This document shows, in pieces, positions 1 to 8,828 of a stretch of 64,000 nucleotides of DNA. Made by a program: the position numbers and the translations under genes. A model generated the notes under the pieces. That model was not told where the DNA came from. It saw nothing but the letters and a program-made list of their open reading frames with translations, and ran no database searches. The stretch is from Candidatus Gastranaerophilales bacterium (GTDB lineage Bacteria; Cyanobacteriota; Vampirovibrionia; Gastranaerophilales; Gastranaerophilaceae): contig CALVAP010000001.1 in assembly GCA_944325625.1 (NCBI GenBank), positions 230,029 to 294,028 of the forward strand, read 5' to 3'. The stretch's first letter is position 1. Each line of letters opens with the position of its first letter.

Positions 1-163
1 CAACGGCATTGTCAAATGACAAGCTTACTTCGAGTGCGCTGAGAACGAAAACAATAAACAGACTAGCAAATCCCGAGCCAGGAGTAATATGTTCTGCCCA
101 AAAATATGCGCAAAAAAGACCTATAACTGTTAAAACAATAGACTCACCAAAATATTTCCACAT
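1..163 (-). CDS. DUF475/TerC-like membrane protein (partial, N-terminal part)
   Basis: On the minus strand an ATG at 163 opens a frame that runs off the left edge, giving 54 residues. It starts MWKYFGE, has two hydrophobic segments and ends in the motif EVSLSFDNAV. The ExSLSFDNA signature is characteristic of DUF475/TerC-type integral membrane proteins, which are linked to metal export or tellurium resistance; the substrate of DUF475 members is not established. A Shine-Dalgarno-like AAGGG lies about 7 bases upstream of the ATG, which supports the start. The rest of the gene is outside the window, so length and catalytic features cannot be judged. Confidence 0.6.
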   Translation of the reverse strand, partial: MWKYFGESIVLTVIGLFCAYFWAEHITPGSGFASLFIVFVLSALEVSLSFDNAV

Positions 164-207
164 AGTTTACCCTTTATTCCAATCACTAAGACTTCAACCA
201 AATTCAC

Positions 208-462
208 TTATGAATGAAAGTAGTCGGAAATAAGTTTTTTGTTTTTGGGGCGTACGAGTTTGAAGAGTTTTTCAAATAGGCCTGTCTTTTTTCTTCCGAG
301 ATTATCAAGCTCATTTTTGACTATAGCTTTTTCAATAAGCATTTTGTTATACATACTGTTAATCCTGTCTGAGGACTCGACGTGGGGTTTTAGATTTTCT
401 ATTTTTATTTTCAGCAACGCCATCGTCTGCTTCAAACGTTTTTGCTTTTCTCTGTTACTCAT
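208..462 (-). CDS. Small coiled-coil hypothetical protein
   Basis: An 84-residue, lysine-rich protein without signal peptide or membrane segment. Residues 1-60 have spaced Leu/Ile and charged residues as in an amphipathic helix or short coiled coil. The C-terminus is basic (KLVRPKNKK). The start ATG has AAGG about 8 bases upstream, which favours this frame over the overlapping hydrophobic frame on the plus strand. It lies on the same strand as, and about 45 bp before, the DUF475/TerC-like gene, so the two may be co-transcribed. I do not recognise a family. Confidence 0.5.
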   Translation of the reverse strand: MSNREKQKRLKQTMALLKIKIENLKPHVESSDRINSMYNKMLIEKAIVKNELDNLGRKKTGLFEKLFKLVRPKNKKLISDYFHS

Positions 463-601
463 AATAGTGCCTTAAAAAACAAATTTAACAAATTACTCAG
501 TTATCATAATATATAAGCCAAAAAAAATCACTACTCTAAAAGATTTAAAAAAAATTGCATTATCAAAAAAGCAGTGATAAAATTTTGATGTGGATAAGAA
601 T

Positions 602-1645
602 ATGAAAATATTGATAATAAGACTTTCAGCAATAGGGGATACAATACATACGCTTCCATTAGCCTGTGCGTTGCGTGAAAAATATCCTGATGCTCAAATA
701 GACTGGTTGGTGGAAGACAAAGCGGCAGAGTTTGTTCAAAACAATCCGCTTATTGATAATGTTCATATTTTGCCCCGTCGAGATTGGAAAAGACGCGGAT
801 TTTCTTTCAAAAATTTTGATGAATTTAATAAACTTGTTGCAGACTTAAGAAAACAAAAATATGATATAGCGATTGATACGCAGCAGCTTTTTAAGAGTGC
901 AGTTTTTTTGAGCTTAAGTCAAGCGCCCAGAAGAATAGCTTTAAGCGGAGGCAGAGAATTTTCTCGGATATTTGCAAACGAAATTGTTACTTCAACGCAT
1001 AAACTCTTTGACAGTAACTACCATGTTGTTAATAGAACCCTTGAACTGGCAAAGTATTTGGGATGTGAAACCGATGAAATAAAATTTGTCCTCCCCCAAC
1101 TCGATAAAATAAGCAAAAAACGTGTAGATGGGTTATTGTTGCCATTGAAAAAAGACCGACCGACGCTGGTTATTGCGCCTGCAACAACTTGGGATACAAA
1201 GCATTGGCAAAATAAGTCTTGGGCTGAAATTATAAGGGCGTTCGAAGATAAGGCAAATATAGTGATAACGGCAACCAAAGCGGATAAAGATTTGGTTGAT
1301 GATATTTTGCTTTTTGGTAAATTTAAAAATATTTTGAATTTGACAGGGAAAACATCACTCGGTGAATTGGCTGAGGTTTTTAGGCGAGCTGATGTGGTTA
1401 TTGCTCCCGATTCCGGGTCTGCTCAAATTGCTTGGGCTTGCAGTAAACCTTATGTCATTTCGATTTTTACTTCTACCGCCAAAAATCGTACGGCACCTTT
1501 TGGAGAAAAAGCTATTTGCTTCTCGCCTGAAATTCCTTGTTATCCTTGCCATAGAAAAAAATGTTTTTCAAAAGATTTTGAATTATGTAAAAAATCTATT
1601 AATTATTACGATATTATAAAATTTTTGGAAAGCCTCTTTAAATAA
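602..1645 (+). CDS. Glycosyltransferase family 9 (LPS heptosyltransferase type)
   Basis: A 347-residue GT-B fold enzyme of the ADP-heptose:LPS heptosyltransferase family (WaaC/WaaF/RfaC-like), expected to add sugars to the lipopolysaccharide core at the cytoplasmic face of the inner membrane. The N-terminal MKILIIRLSAIGD is the family hallmark. The C-terminal nucleotide-sugar site is visible as APDSGSAQIAWA, followed by a Cys-rich stretch (CYPCHRKKC) common in this family. The ATG at 602 gives the canonical N-terminus; an in-frame GTG at 590 would add four residues and has no better ribosome site. The exact sugar and acceptor cannot be read from the sequence. Confidence 0.85.
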   Translation: MKILIIRLSAIGDTIHTLPLACALREKYPDAQIDWLVEDKAAEFVQNNPLIDNVHILPRRDWKRRGFSFKNFDEFNKLVADLRKQKYDIAIDTQQLFKSAVFLSLSQAPRRIALSGGREFSRIFANEIVTSTHKLFDSNYHVVNRTLELAKYLGCETDEIKFVLPQLDKISKKRVDGLLLPLKKDRPTLVIAPATTWDTKHWQNKSWAEIIRAFEDKANIVITATKADKDLVDDILLFGKFKNILNLTGKTSLGELAEVFRRADVVIAPDSGSAQIAWACSKPYVISIFTSTAKNRTAPFGEKAICFSPEIPCYPCHRKKCFSKDFELCKKSINYYDIIKFLESLFK

Positions 1646-1694
1646 AAGGATTTTGGGTTTATAATGTTATTTTGTAATTGGGCATTAAGTACGA

Positions 1695-3602
1695 ATGAAG
1701 ATTTTTGATAAATTTAAAAGTTACGTTAAGCAGTTGAATGATTTTGAAGATAATATAAGCGAAAATCGTCGTGAACTTCAAGCAATATATGAACGTAACC
1801 AGATACTAGAAAAAGAAATTATAGAAAGAACGCAGCAGTTAAATCAGGCGAATAAAGCCCTGCTTACTTTGCAAAATATATGGGATATGATGAATTCATC
1901 TACCCCGTTGTCAAATGCGTTGGATAAGATAGTTGAAAGTTTGCATGGTGAGTTTGGATATCTTTTTGGAGCGATAGTGGAGAAAGTTGATAATACGGAG
2001 CAAGATCCTTATTTTTTGACTACATCGTATACAAAGTGTCCGTTTTTTAATGCAATGAAAGTATACTTTAAGAGGGAAGTGGAAGCGGTTAAGCTTCGAT
2101 GTGAAAACGATGGGATACTTATGCGAGCATTGGAAAATCGTTCTGTGCTCTCAACAAATGATATATCCGGCTTTGTAAAATCAATTTTGCCTGAGATAAC
2201 GAATGAAACTCGACTTAATGAAATTATTGAAGAAAGCGGGAGTAAGCTATTAATTGTGCTCCCGTTGAAGCCAGAATCTCGACCTTTTGGTTGTATGCTC
2301 GTGTTTTCTCCCCGTACAGAAGTTTTGGAAGATGAAGTAAGATTCTTGGAACTCTTTGCTCAACAGATGGAACTTGCAGTTACGATTGCGGATTTGTTTG
2401 AAAAAGTTAAAAAACAAGCTATAACTGACCCGTTAACAGAGTTATATAATCGCAGATATTTTGAAGATTCTATGCAAAGAGAAGCAGAGCGTTCTGAACG
2501 TTTAAATCAGCCTTTTACCCTTATTTCGCTGGACTTGGACCATTTAAAACAGATAAATGATACATATGGACATAATTATGGCGATATGGCAATAAAAACA
2601 ATAGGCAAAGTTTTAAAGAGAAATGCCCGCTCGATTGATATTCCTGCTCGTATTGGTGGAGAAGAGTTTAATGTTATGCTTCCGGGGATTGATTCTGCAG
2701 GAGGACTTATTGCGGCAGAACGTATCAGGGCTGCTATTGAGTCGGAAAAACTTGAAAAAATCGGTAAAATTACTGCAAGTATAGGTGTTTCAACATATCT
2801 TGAACATACAAAAAGTCTTGATGAGTTACTTGAGATGGCTGATCAGGCTATGTATAGAGCAAAAGTCGCTGGGAGAAACAGGGTTATTCTTGCAAAAGAA
2901 CACGAAAGAGGCAACTGGCAGCAAATCGCCATTGATGCTTTTATGGATATTTTATCAAAACAGCGTATTCCTGTTTCTAAGTCTTTGTCAGAACAAATTC
3001 GCAGTAAGCTGGAGAGAGTTTCTACTTCTGGAGCAACTGTAAAGGAAATGCTTTATTCAGTTTCAGATGCAATAGCCAGAACATATGACCCTGTTCATGA
3101 GGAGGGGATAACTAAACAAAAGGTTCATCTTGCGGTAAAGCTGGCGAAGCAGCTTAATATGAAAAAAGAAGAGCAGGATAATCTTAAGCTTGCTATGTTG
3201 CTGTATGATATAGGAAATACGATGGTGCCTGATGAAATATTTAAAAATCCTAATCCACTCAATGAAAAGGAACAAAACTTTATTCAAAAACACCCTGTTA
3301 TTGCAGCAAAAGAAATTCTTCAGCCTATATCTTCAATTGCGGAGGTTATACCAATTATAGAAAATCATCACGAAAACTGGGATGGTTCAGGTTATCCAAA
3401 TAAGATGACAGGGGAACAAATCCCCTTGAGTTCTCAGGTTGTTTTGCTTGTTGATGCATATACAGCCTTGATAAAACCTCGCAGTTATCGGCCTGCTATG
3501 ACTAAAGCAGAAGCTTTGGCTGTTATTAAAGGAGAAGCAGGTAAAAAATGGAATGAGCAGCTCGTTTCTCAATTTATAGAGATGATGAAAGATGAAAAGT
3601 GA
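1695..3602 (+). CDS. GAF-GGDEF-HD-GYP cyclic-di-GMP signalling protein
   Basis: A 635-residue cytoplasmic protein. Residues 1-65 are a coiled coil, 70-235 a GAF-like sensor region, and 240-400 a GGDEF diguanylate cyclase with an intact GGEEF active site (321-325) and an RxxD inhibitory I-site (R312, D315). Residues 470-630 are an HD-GYP-like domain. In that domain the catalytic HD pair reads YD (504-505), whereas ENHHENWDGSGYP and the late Asp (LLVDAY) are kept. I infer an active, feedback-inhibited cyclase and a phosphodiesterase half that is inactive or altered. It overlaps the next gene by 11 bp, which suggests co-translation. No transmembrane segment is visible. Confidence 0.85.
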   Translation: MKIFDKFKSYVKQLNDFEDNISENRRELQAIYERNQILEKEIIERTQQLNQANKALLTLQNIWDMMNSSTPLSNALDKIVESLHGEFGYLFGAIVEKVDNTEQDPYFLTTSYTKCPFFNAMKVYFKREVEAVKLRCENDGILMRALENRSVLSTNDISGFVKSILPEITNETRLNEIIEESGSKLLIVLPLKPESRPFGCMLVFSPRTEVLEDEVRFLELFAQQMELAVTIADLFEKVKKQAITDPLTELYNRRYFEDSMQREAERSERLNQPFTLISLDLDHLKQINDTYGHNYGDMAIKTIGKVLKRNARSIDIPARIGGEEFNVMLPGIDSAGGLIAAERIRAAIESEKLEKIGKITASIGVSTYLEHTKSLDELLEMADQAMYRAKVAGRNRVILAKEHERGNWQQIAIDAFMDILSKQRIPVSKSLSEQIRSKLERVSTSGATVKEMLYSVSDAIARTYDPVHEEGITKQKVHLAVKLAKQLNMKKEEQDNLKLAMLLYDIGNTMVPDEIFKNPNPLNEKEQNFIQKHPVIAAKEILQPISSIAEVIPIIENHHENWDGSGYPNKMTGEQIPLSSQVVLLVDAYTALIKPRSYRPAMTKAEALAVIKGEAGKKWNEQLVSQFIEMMKDEK

Positions 3603-3954
3603 GCAAAATAAACGCAGGCGCGAGCAGATTATAACCGCTTTATATAATTGGGTTTGCACATTTAATGGTACGCCGGTTGTTCGTGATACTACAAACCTTT
3701 CGAATACAAAGTTTGATTTTTATATAGACAGTAGCGCAGTCAGCCCTTTGTCTTTTACGGTATTTGAGATGTCAGACAGTGGTGAACTTATTATAGATGA
3801 ACCGCAAAGAGTTGTTGAAAGTACAGCGGCTTTCTTTATATTTGTTAATCCTAAGACAGGTTGGATTTCGGCAGTAAAAAATAATACTGAAAATCAAAAA
3901 AGACTTATCAGACAGGAAAACATTCAAAATTTAAAGGTAAGAATTATTCCTTAA
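3592..3954 (+). CDS. Hypothetical protein
   Basis: A 120-residue soluble protein starting inside the last codons of the GGDEF/HD-GYP gene (11 bp overlap), so it is probably translationally coupled to it. It opens with a basic helix (KRRREQIITALYNW) followed by beta-rich sequence. No signal peptide, no metal motif and no family I recognise. The coupling suggests a role near the cyclic-di-GMP protein, but that is inference. Its 3' end overlaps the convergent small gene at 3944-4195 by 11 bp. Confidence 0.55.
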   Translation: MKSEQNKRRREQIITALYNWVCTFNGTPVVRDTTNLSNTKFDFYIDSSAVSPLSFTVFEMSDSGELIIDEPQRVVESTAAFFIFVNPKTGWISAVKNNTENQKRLIRQENIQNLKVRIIP

Positions 3955-4195
3955 AATCAATTCCCGCATCTTCTTCTCTTGCAGCCATTTCAAGAAGAAT
4001 ATATGTCATATAAGCACCAAGAGCAACGGCCTTAGGGTCAAGGTCGGTATTGTTTGCTGCTTCTATTATTGCGGAGTTGATTTCAGGATTTTCGTCTTTT
4101 ATATAGTGAATCATCCTTTTTCTCCAGGCGTGAACGTCCTGAAAAATTTCCGCAAAAGCTAAAGATGCATGATCTTCCGTAATGATTGGTAACAT
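3944..4195 (-). CDS. Small helical hypothetical protein
   Basis: An 83-residue acidic, helix-rich protein beginning MLPIITEDHASLAF. A GGAG lies about 7 bases upstream of the ATG at 4195, which decides this start over a longer reading from 4243. No signal peptide or membrane segment. It is a single gene convergent with the orphan at 3592 and divergent from the chromate transporter pair. Family unknown. Confidence 0.5.
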   Translation of the reverse strand: MLPIITEDHASLAFAEIFQDVHAWRKRMIHYIKDENPEINSAIIEAANNTDLDPKAVALGAYMTYILLEMAAREEDAGIDFKE

Positions 4196-4313
4196 TTGAT
4201 ATCTCCATATCTCAGACATTGTATATTTTAGATTATATAACAATTTATTTAATCATGCATATAAACTAATTTTTATGATTTTTATGTGTTTTTTTTTGAT
4301 ATAAAATGAAGGA

Positions 4314-4859
4314 ATGAAAATAACAATCAGAGAAATATATCTTGTATTTTTAAAGGTAGGGATTATTTTACTTGGCGGCGGGTACGTAATACTGCCTTTA
4401 TTAAGCAAAGAATTGGTTGAAAAACGTAATTGGATTACAAAAGAAGATTTGGTGGAATTTTATTCCATAAGTCAGTGTTTGCCTGGAATTATTGCAGCAA
4501 ATACGGCAGTTTTTACGGGCTATAAACTCAAAGGAAAATACGGTGCAGCTGCTGCGGTTGCGGGTATGTGTACATCTCCGTTTTTGGCAATTGTTTGCCT
4601 TGCGACTGTATTAGGGCAGTTAACAAAAGTTCCTCTGGTTGTTGATATATTTTGGGGAGTAGGAATTGGGATATTAATTTTATTATTGCTTACTGTTCAA
4701 GAAATTTGGGAAACAAGTATTGTGGACAAATTTACACTGTTCTTGTTTTTAATTGTTTTTGCGCTGACCGTCTTTTGCACATTTTCACCTGTCTATAGTA
4801 TTATAGGAGCTGCATTTGCAGGGATTATTTATAAACTTATTAAAAGGAGGGTGGAATAG
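4314..4859 (+). CDS. chrA: Chromate transporter family protein, first half-size subunit
   Basis: A 181-residue integral membrane protein of the CHR family in its short-chain form: one six-helix unit carrying the conserved LGGGYVILPLL and QCLPGIIAANTA motifs. Short CHR proteins work as pairs with opposite topology in the inner membrane, and the partner follows directly. Characterised full-length CHR proteins export chromate; in many bacteria the physiological anion is unknown. The stop codon overlaps the GTG of the next gene by one base (TAGTG). Confidence 0.8.
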   Translation: MKITIREIYLVFLKVGIILLGGGYVILPLLSKELVEKRNWITKEDLVEFYSISQCLPGIIAANTAVFTGYKLKGKYGAAAAVAGMCTSPFLAIVCLATVLGQLTKVPLVVDIFWGVGIGILILLLLTVQEIWETSIVDKFTLFLFLIVFALTVFCTFSPVYSIIGAAFAGIIYKLIKRRVE

Positions 4860-5434
4860 TGGTTTGCCTTCTTTTATTTTATGAGTTTTTTAAGGTTGGT
4901 CTGTTTTCGGTAGGCGGCGGGTATGCAACGTTACCGTTTTTGTATCATATTTCTGAGATTTATCATTGGTATAGTGCAAGAGAGTTGGTTGATATGCTTG
5001 CAGTTTCCAGTATTACGCCCGGACCTGTCGGGATAAATGTTGCTACATTCGCCGGATTTAAGTCGGCAGGGCTTTTGGGGGCATTTGTTTCTACTTTTGC
5101 AATAATTTTGCCATCTTTTTTGTTAGTTATATTAATTTATAAACTTCTTAACAAATTTAGTGAGAATTTTTATGTTCAGGCTGTACTTTATTCAATAAAA
5201 CCTGCGGGTTGTGCTTTGATTGCGGCTGTAGGTGTGCGATTGTTTCATGATTATATTCTTAGAGATATTTCTGTTTTTGATATACACAGACTTACTGCTT
5301 TTATTGATTTTAAGGCTTTATTTTTGTTGGTTGGACTTCTTGTTTTGAGTATTAAGGTAAAGAAAAATCCGCTTTTGTATTTGGGGATTTCAGCCTTATT
5401 TGGAATTCTATTGCATTTAAAATCCTTGTTTTAA
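4859..5434 (+). CDS. chrA: Chromate transporter family protein, second half-size subunit
   Basis: A 191-residue partner of the preceding protein, with the same CHR motifs (SVGGGYATLPFL and SSITPGPVGINVATFAG). It starts with GTG overlapping the upstream stop; AAGGAGGG about 8 bases before the GTG sits in the end of the first gene, so expression is coupled. Together the two form one complete CHR transporter. A hairpin directly after the stop is a likely terminator. Confidence 0.8.
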   Translation: MVCLLLFYEFFKVGLFSVGGGYATLPFLYHISEIYHWYSARELVDMLAVSSITPGPVGINVATFAGFKSAGLLGAFVSTFAIILPSFLLVILIYKLLNKFSENFYVQAVLYSIKPAGCALIAAVGVRLFHDYILRDISVFDIHRLTAFIDFKALFLLVGLLVLSIKVKKNPLLYLGISALFGILLHLKSLF

Positions 5435-5443
5435 ACAAAAAAA

Positions 5444-5463
5444 AACCGACTGGAAGGTCGGTT
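5444..5463. terminator. Hairpin terminator between convergent units, strong in the minus direction
   Basis: Perfect 7-bp stem AACCGAC/GTCGGTT with a 6-base loop. On the plus strand it follows the chromate genes by 9 bases. Read on the minus strand it is followed by a run of nine T, so it is best as terminator of the secreted-protein gene at 5643-6341 and may serve both. Confidence 0.65.
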
Positions 5464-5642
5464 AAGTTTACCACATATTAGAGAGAGGAATTAGAGAGAA
5501 ATTAAATAAATCTTTTTTATCCTCTATTATGCATGTACCCATTTTTTCAAATTTATAACATAATTTGTGTCAAAGATTTACATAACTTAACAATAAAAAT
5601 AATAAAACCAATTTTTCTTTTAATTTTACAGGTAAATTGGTA

Positions 5643-6341
5643 TTAGTAATTTCTGTAGTAAAATTCCTGAACACGTACTGGTGCGGGAGTTTGCATGTTT
5701 TTATATTTATCCATGTCCGTGCGAACATTTATAAGAAGATACGGATATTTTTTTTGTAGGCAAATATCGCCTTGTTTAATAAATTTAACAGGCCCGGCTT
5801 GTCTTACTGTAAACATTCCTTTAATTGGAGAGCGTTGCAGTGATTTTGGAGAAAATACATAATCAGAATAATCAAAGTCTGTATCATTTACGATTAAATA
5901 TGCTTTAACCGAGAATGGGTCACGTTTTATCTTATCCGGTTCTTTTTGTAACGCAGATGTGCTGAAAACTTTGACGTCATCAAACATTGACTGAACGTCA
6001 TTTGGTGTCATCTCTTTTGGGGTGAATTTACCGTCTTTATACTCAGCTGTATAAAATTTTAGATTTGTATTATTAACTGCAGCAAATTGATTTTTGCTTA
6101 TAAAATCATAGTCGGATTTAATCGAAAAAGCATACTTTCCTGCTGCATAGTATTTTTCGCCTCGTTTAGAAATTTTGATAGCATCAGGCGAGTTCGAAGT
6201 CCTGGACCAGGAGCTGTCTGAGGGAGAATAGTAAAAGGAACCTCCATCATGGAGTGTTTCCATTGTGTCTTGAGCAATCGCGGTTTGTCCCAAGATAATC
6301 GTTAACATTATCAGTAAAAATGAAACAAGTACTTTCTTCAC
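5643..6341 (-). CDS. Secreted hypothetical protein
   Basis: A 232-residue protein with a clear Sec signal peptide (lysines, hydrophobic core to about residue 22, cleavage near AIAQ). The mature part is rich in Ser, Lys, Asp and Tyr. The start is GTG at 6341 with AAGGGG about 6 bases upstream. I recognise no family; lack of further membrane segments suggests a periplasmic or exported soluble protein. It sits just beyond the end of the metal ATPase gene on the same strand, about 100 bp downstream, behind its own start. Confidence 0.6.
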   Translation of the reverse strand: MKKVLVSFLLIMLTIILGQTAIAQDTMETLHDGGSFYYSPSDSSWSRTSNSPDAIKISKRGEKYYAAGKYAFSIKSDYDFISKNQFAAVNNTNLKFYTAEYKDGKFTPKEMTPNDVQSMFDDVKVFSTSALQKEPDKIKRDPFSVKAYLIVNDTDFDYSDYVFSPKSLQRSPIKGMFTVRQAGPVKFIKQGDICLQKKYPYLLINVRTDMDKYKNMQTPAPVRVQEFYYRNY

Positions 6342-6437
6342 AGTTTCCCCTTGTTTTATCTGTTATTATTAAAAAAACATGATAAACACTTTTCATGATA
6401 ACACAGCAGAGGGATTATTACAATTTTTTACAAATTA

Positions 6438-8309
6438 TTATTTTAAGGCACGAAGCGAGTTAAGTATGGCCACAAGACATACTCCGGTATCAGCAAAAAC
6501 AGCCCCCCACATGGTTATCAAGCCAAATCCTCCTAGGATAAGAAATAAAAATTTTATGCTTATTGCCAAGGCTATGTTTTGATTTGAGATAGAGATGGTT
6601 TTGTCAGCGATTTTAATTGCGAGTGGAATTTTAGAAATTTTATCATCCATAATTACTATATCTGCCGCCTCGATTGCAGCATCTGACCCTATTGCTCCCA
6701 TTGCTATGCCTATGTCTGCTCGACTTAATACTGGGGCGTCGTTTATTCCATCACCGACAAAAATAGTTTTGCTTTTATTTTGGCGCATAATTTCTTCTAT
6801 TTTTTCTACTTTTTGGTGTGGTAAAAGATTTGCGTAATACTTATTTATGTTTAGAGTTTCTGCGGTCATTTTTACTGTCGGCAGGTTATCTCCGCTTAGC
6901 ATTATTAATTTTATTTTGTGCTTTTTCAAAGAATTGATTGCAGCTTTTGTATTATTTTTAATCTTATCTGAAATAATTATTTCACCTATAAAGTTTTTAT
7001 TCAGTGCAACTAAAATGCTTGTTTTGCCTAATGTATTAGAGTGTGAATAGTTTACGTTGTTATCTTGCATTAGTTGTTCGGTTCCGACCAGAATCTCTCC
7101 GGTATTTGTCAAGGTAATAATACCTTTTCCTGTTATTTCATTAGTGCTTTGTATAAGGCTTAGTTCAGGCTCTTTGCTTGCAGCTTTTTTTATAGAAATA
7201 GCAATCGGGTGATTAGAATGGGCTTCAGCTAAAGCGGCAGTGTTAATAACATCTTGTTTGTTATAACCATTTTGGGGAATAATTTCTGTAACTTCAAAGG
7301 ATCCATGTGTTATTGTTCCGGTTTTATCAAACACTATTGTCCCCACTTTACTGAGAGTTTCAATGTATTTGCTACCTTTGATTAATATCCCTTTTTTTGC
7401 AGCTTTGCCTATTCCGGCAAAAAAACTTAGCGGAACAGATATGACCAATGCACAAGGACATGAAATGACCAGAAAGGTTAGTGCTCTTTGTATCCATATT
7501 GAAAAATCATTATTTGTTAATATTGGGGGAATTATAGCTATAATAGCGGCAAATAAACATACTATCGGGGTGTATATTTTTGCAAACTTTGTTATGTACT
7601 TTTCAGATTTTGATTTCTTGTTTTTTGCGTTTTCAACAAGTTCTAATATTTTGCATACGGTTGAGGCGTTAAACTCTTTTTCTGCTTTGACTTTAATTAA
7701 TCCGTTAAAATTTATGCTGCCGCTTAGGACATTATCACCGATTTTAACCGGAGTTGGGATACTTTCGCCTGTTAATGCGCTGGTGTCGATATTTGAGCTT
7801 CCTTCTATTATCGTCCCATCCAGTGGTATTTTTTCGCCGGCTTGAACTACAAATATTTCCCCGATTTTTACTTTTTCAGGTGAAATTTTTTCCAGTTTAC
7901 CGTTCTTTTCAATATTTGCGTAATCTGGTTTTATGTCCATTAAATCTGTAATGGATTTTCGTGACTTTTCGACAGCTCTTTCTTGAAGGTGCTCTCCGAG
8001 TTGATAAAGAATCATAACCATTACTGCTTCAGGGTACTCTTGTATTCCAAAAGCCCCAATGGTTGCGATGGACATTAAAAAGTTTTCATCAAATATTTCC
8101 CCTTTTAAAATATTTTTTATTGCCGTAAAAACAACGTCATACCCTGCTATAAGGTAAGCTAAAAGGAAGATAATGAATTTTGCAAAGTTTTCAACATTGG
8201 AAAATATTCCCAGTAAGAAAAATATAACTGCAATTATAATTTTAAACAATGTGTAATTTTGGTTTATTGTTTTTCTGTGATTGTGGATGTTGTCTTTATC
8301 TTCGCACAT
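6438..8309 (-). CDS. Heavy-metal P1B-type ATPase (Zn/Cd/Pb export type)
   Basis: A 623-residue inner-membrane efflux pump of the CadA/ZntA type. Visible motifs in order: TGES actuator loop, the membrane metal-site CPC in LVISCPCAL, the phosphorylation site DKTGT, the P1B-specific SNHP, and the hinge GDGINDAP. It has no N-terminal CxxC heavy-metal-binding domain; instead the first 20 residues hold several His/Asp/Glu/Cys. An SD (AAGGA) precedes the ATG. Divergent from an SmtB-type zinc sensor whose operators overlap both promoters, so induction by excess Zn/Cd/Co is very likely. The exact metal range is inference. Confidence 0.9.
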   Translation of the reverse strand: MCEDKDNIHNHRKTINQNYTLFKIIIAVIFFLLGIFSNVENFAKFIIFLLAYLIAGYDVVFTAIKNILKGEIFDENFLMSIATIGAFGIQEYPEAVMVMILYQLGEHLQERAVEKSRKSITDLMDIKPDYANIEKNGKLEKISPEKVKIGEIFVVQAGEKIPLDGTIIEGSSNIDTSALTGESIPTPVKIGDNVLSGSINFNGLIKVKAEKEFNASTVCKILELVENAKNKKSKSEKYITKFAKIYTPIVCLFAAIIAIIPPILTNNDFSIWIQRALTFLVISCPCALVISVPLSFFAGIGKAAKKGILIKGSKYIETLSKVGTIVFDKTGTITHGSFEVTEIIPQNGYNKQDVINTAALAEAHSNHPIAISIKKAASKEPELSLIQSTNEITGKGIITLTNTGEILVGTEQLMQDNNVNYSHSNTLGKTSILVALNKNFIGEIIISDKIKNNTKAAINSLKKHKIKLIMLSGDNLPTVKMTAETLNINKYYANLLPHQKVEKIEEIMRQNKSKTIFVGDGINDAPVLSRADIGIAMGAIGSDAAIEAADIVIMDDKISKIPLAIKIADKTISISNQNIALAISIKFLFLILGGFGLITMWGAVFADTGVCLVAILNSLRALK

Positions 8310-8350
8310 TAGATTGATCCTTAATTGAGTGGTTGTTCAACTATAATAAT

Positions 8351-8380
8351 ATTATAATTGAGCAATTGTTCAACTGTCAA
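8351..8380 (-). promoter_or_regulatory. Promoter of the metal ATPase gene with operator in the spacer
   Basis: Read on the minus strand: TTGACA (8380-8375), an 18-bp spacer containing the near-palindrome TTGAACAATTGCTCAA, then TATAAT (8356-8351). A further half-site TTGTTCAA lies at about 8333-8340, between the -10 box and the start codon. Placement of an inverted repeat between -35 and -10 fits repression by the ArsR/SmtB protein encoded next door. Confidence 0.75.
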
Positions 8381-8408
8381 TACAAAAAAGTAAAATCTTT
8401 ACAATAGT

Positions 8409-8438
8409 TTGACAATTGAACAATTATTGAACTATAAT
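8409..8438 (+). promoter_or_regulatory. Promoter and operator of the ArsR/SmtB regulator gene
   Basis: TTGACA (8409-8414), an 18-bp spacer with ATTGAACAATTATTGAAC, then TATAAT (8433-8438). The spacer repeats the operator sequence of the divergent promoter, so the regulator probably represses itself as well. The predicted transcript start near 8445 rules out the ATG at 8443 as translation start. Confidence 0.75.
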
Positions 8439-8475
8439 AGCCATGTGTTATTTTGGGCAAAAAGCCGGGGTAAAT

Positions 8476-8826
8476 ATGGAGAATAAAAAATCTGATTGTG
8501 AAGCAATAAATCTTGATTTGGTAGAGAGAATTCGACCAAACATGCCTGAGATGAATACACTTTATGAACTATCTGATTTTTTTAAAGTTATGGGAGATGG
8601 CACAAGGATACAGCTTTTGTGGGCATTAGAAGAAAGTGAGATGTGCGTTGGAGATCTTGCTGTATTATTGAATATGACAAAGTCTGCAGTTTCTCATCAA
8701 TTGAAGGTTTTAAGAACTGCAAAGCTCGTCAAAGCGCAGAAAAAAGGAAAAAATGTAATCTATGCGCTAGATGACTACCATGTCAAAAACATTCTGGAAA
8801 AGGCGCTGGAGCATGTTCGAGAATAG
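8476..8826 (+). CDS. ArsR/SmtB-family metal-responsive repressor
   Basis: A 116-residue winged-helix dimer expected to release DNA when it binds metal. The alpha-3N motif MCVGDLA supplies a Cys as in cyanobacterial SmtB. The recognition helix follows as MTKSAVSHQLKVLR. The alpha-5 zinc site is complete, with the D-x-H ... H-x-x-E spacing in DDYHVKNILEKALEHVRE. Start: the ATG at 8476 has GGGG 6 bases upstream, while an in-frame ATG at 8443 sits at the predicted transcript start. It is divergent from the metal ATPase, and operators in the shared intergenic region match. Zinc is the most likely effector. Confidence 0.88.
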   Translation: MENKKSDCEAINLDLVERIRPNMPEMNTLYELSDFFKVMGDGTRIQLLWALEESEMCVGDLAVLLNMTKSAVSHQLKVLRTAKLVKAQKKGKNVIYALDDYHVKNILEKALEHVRE

Positions 8827-8828
8827 GT

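Noticed and set aside
9..233. Plus-strand frame of 74 codons at the left edge
   Set aside because: It lies opposite a better minus-strand frame with SFDNAV motif and a ribosome site.
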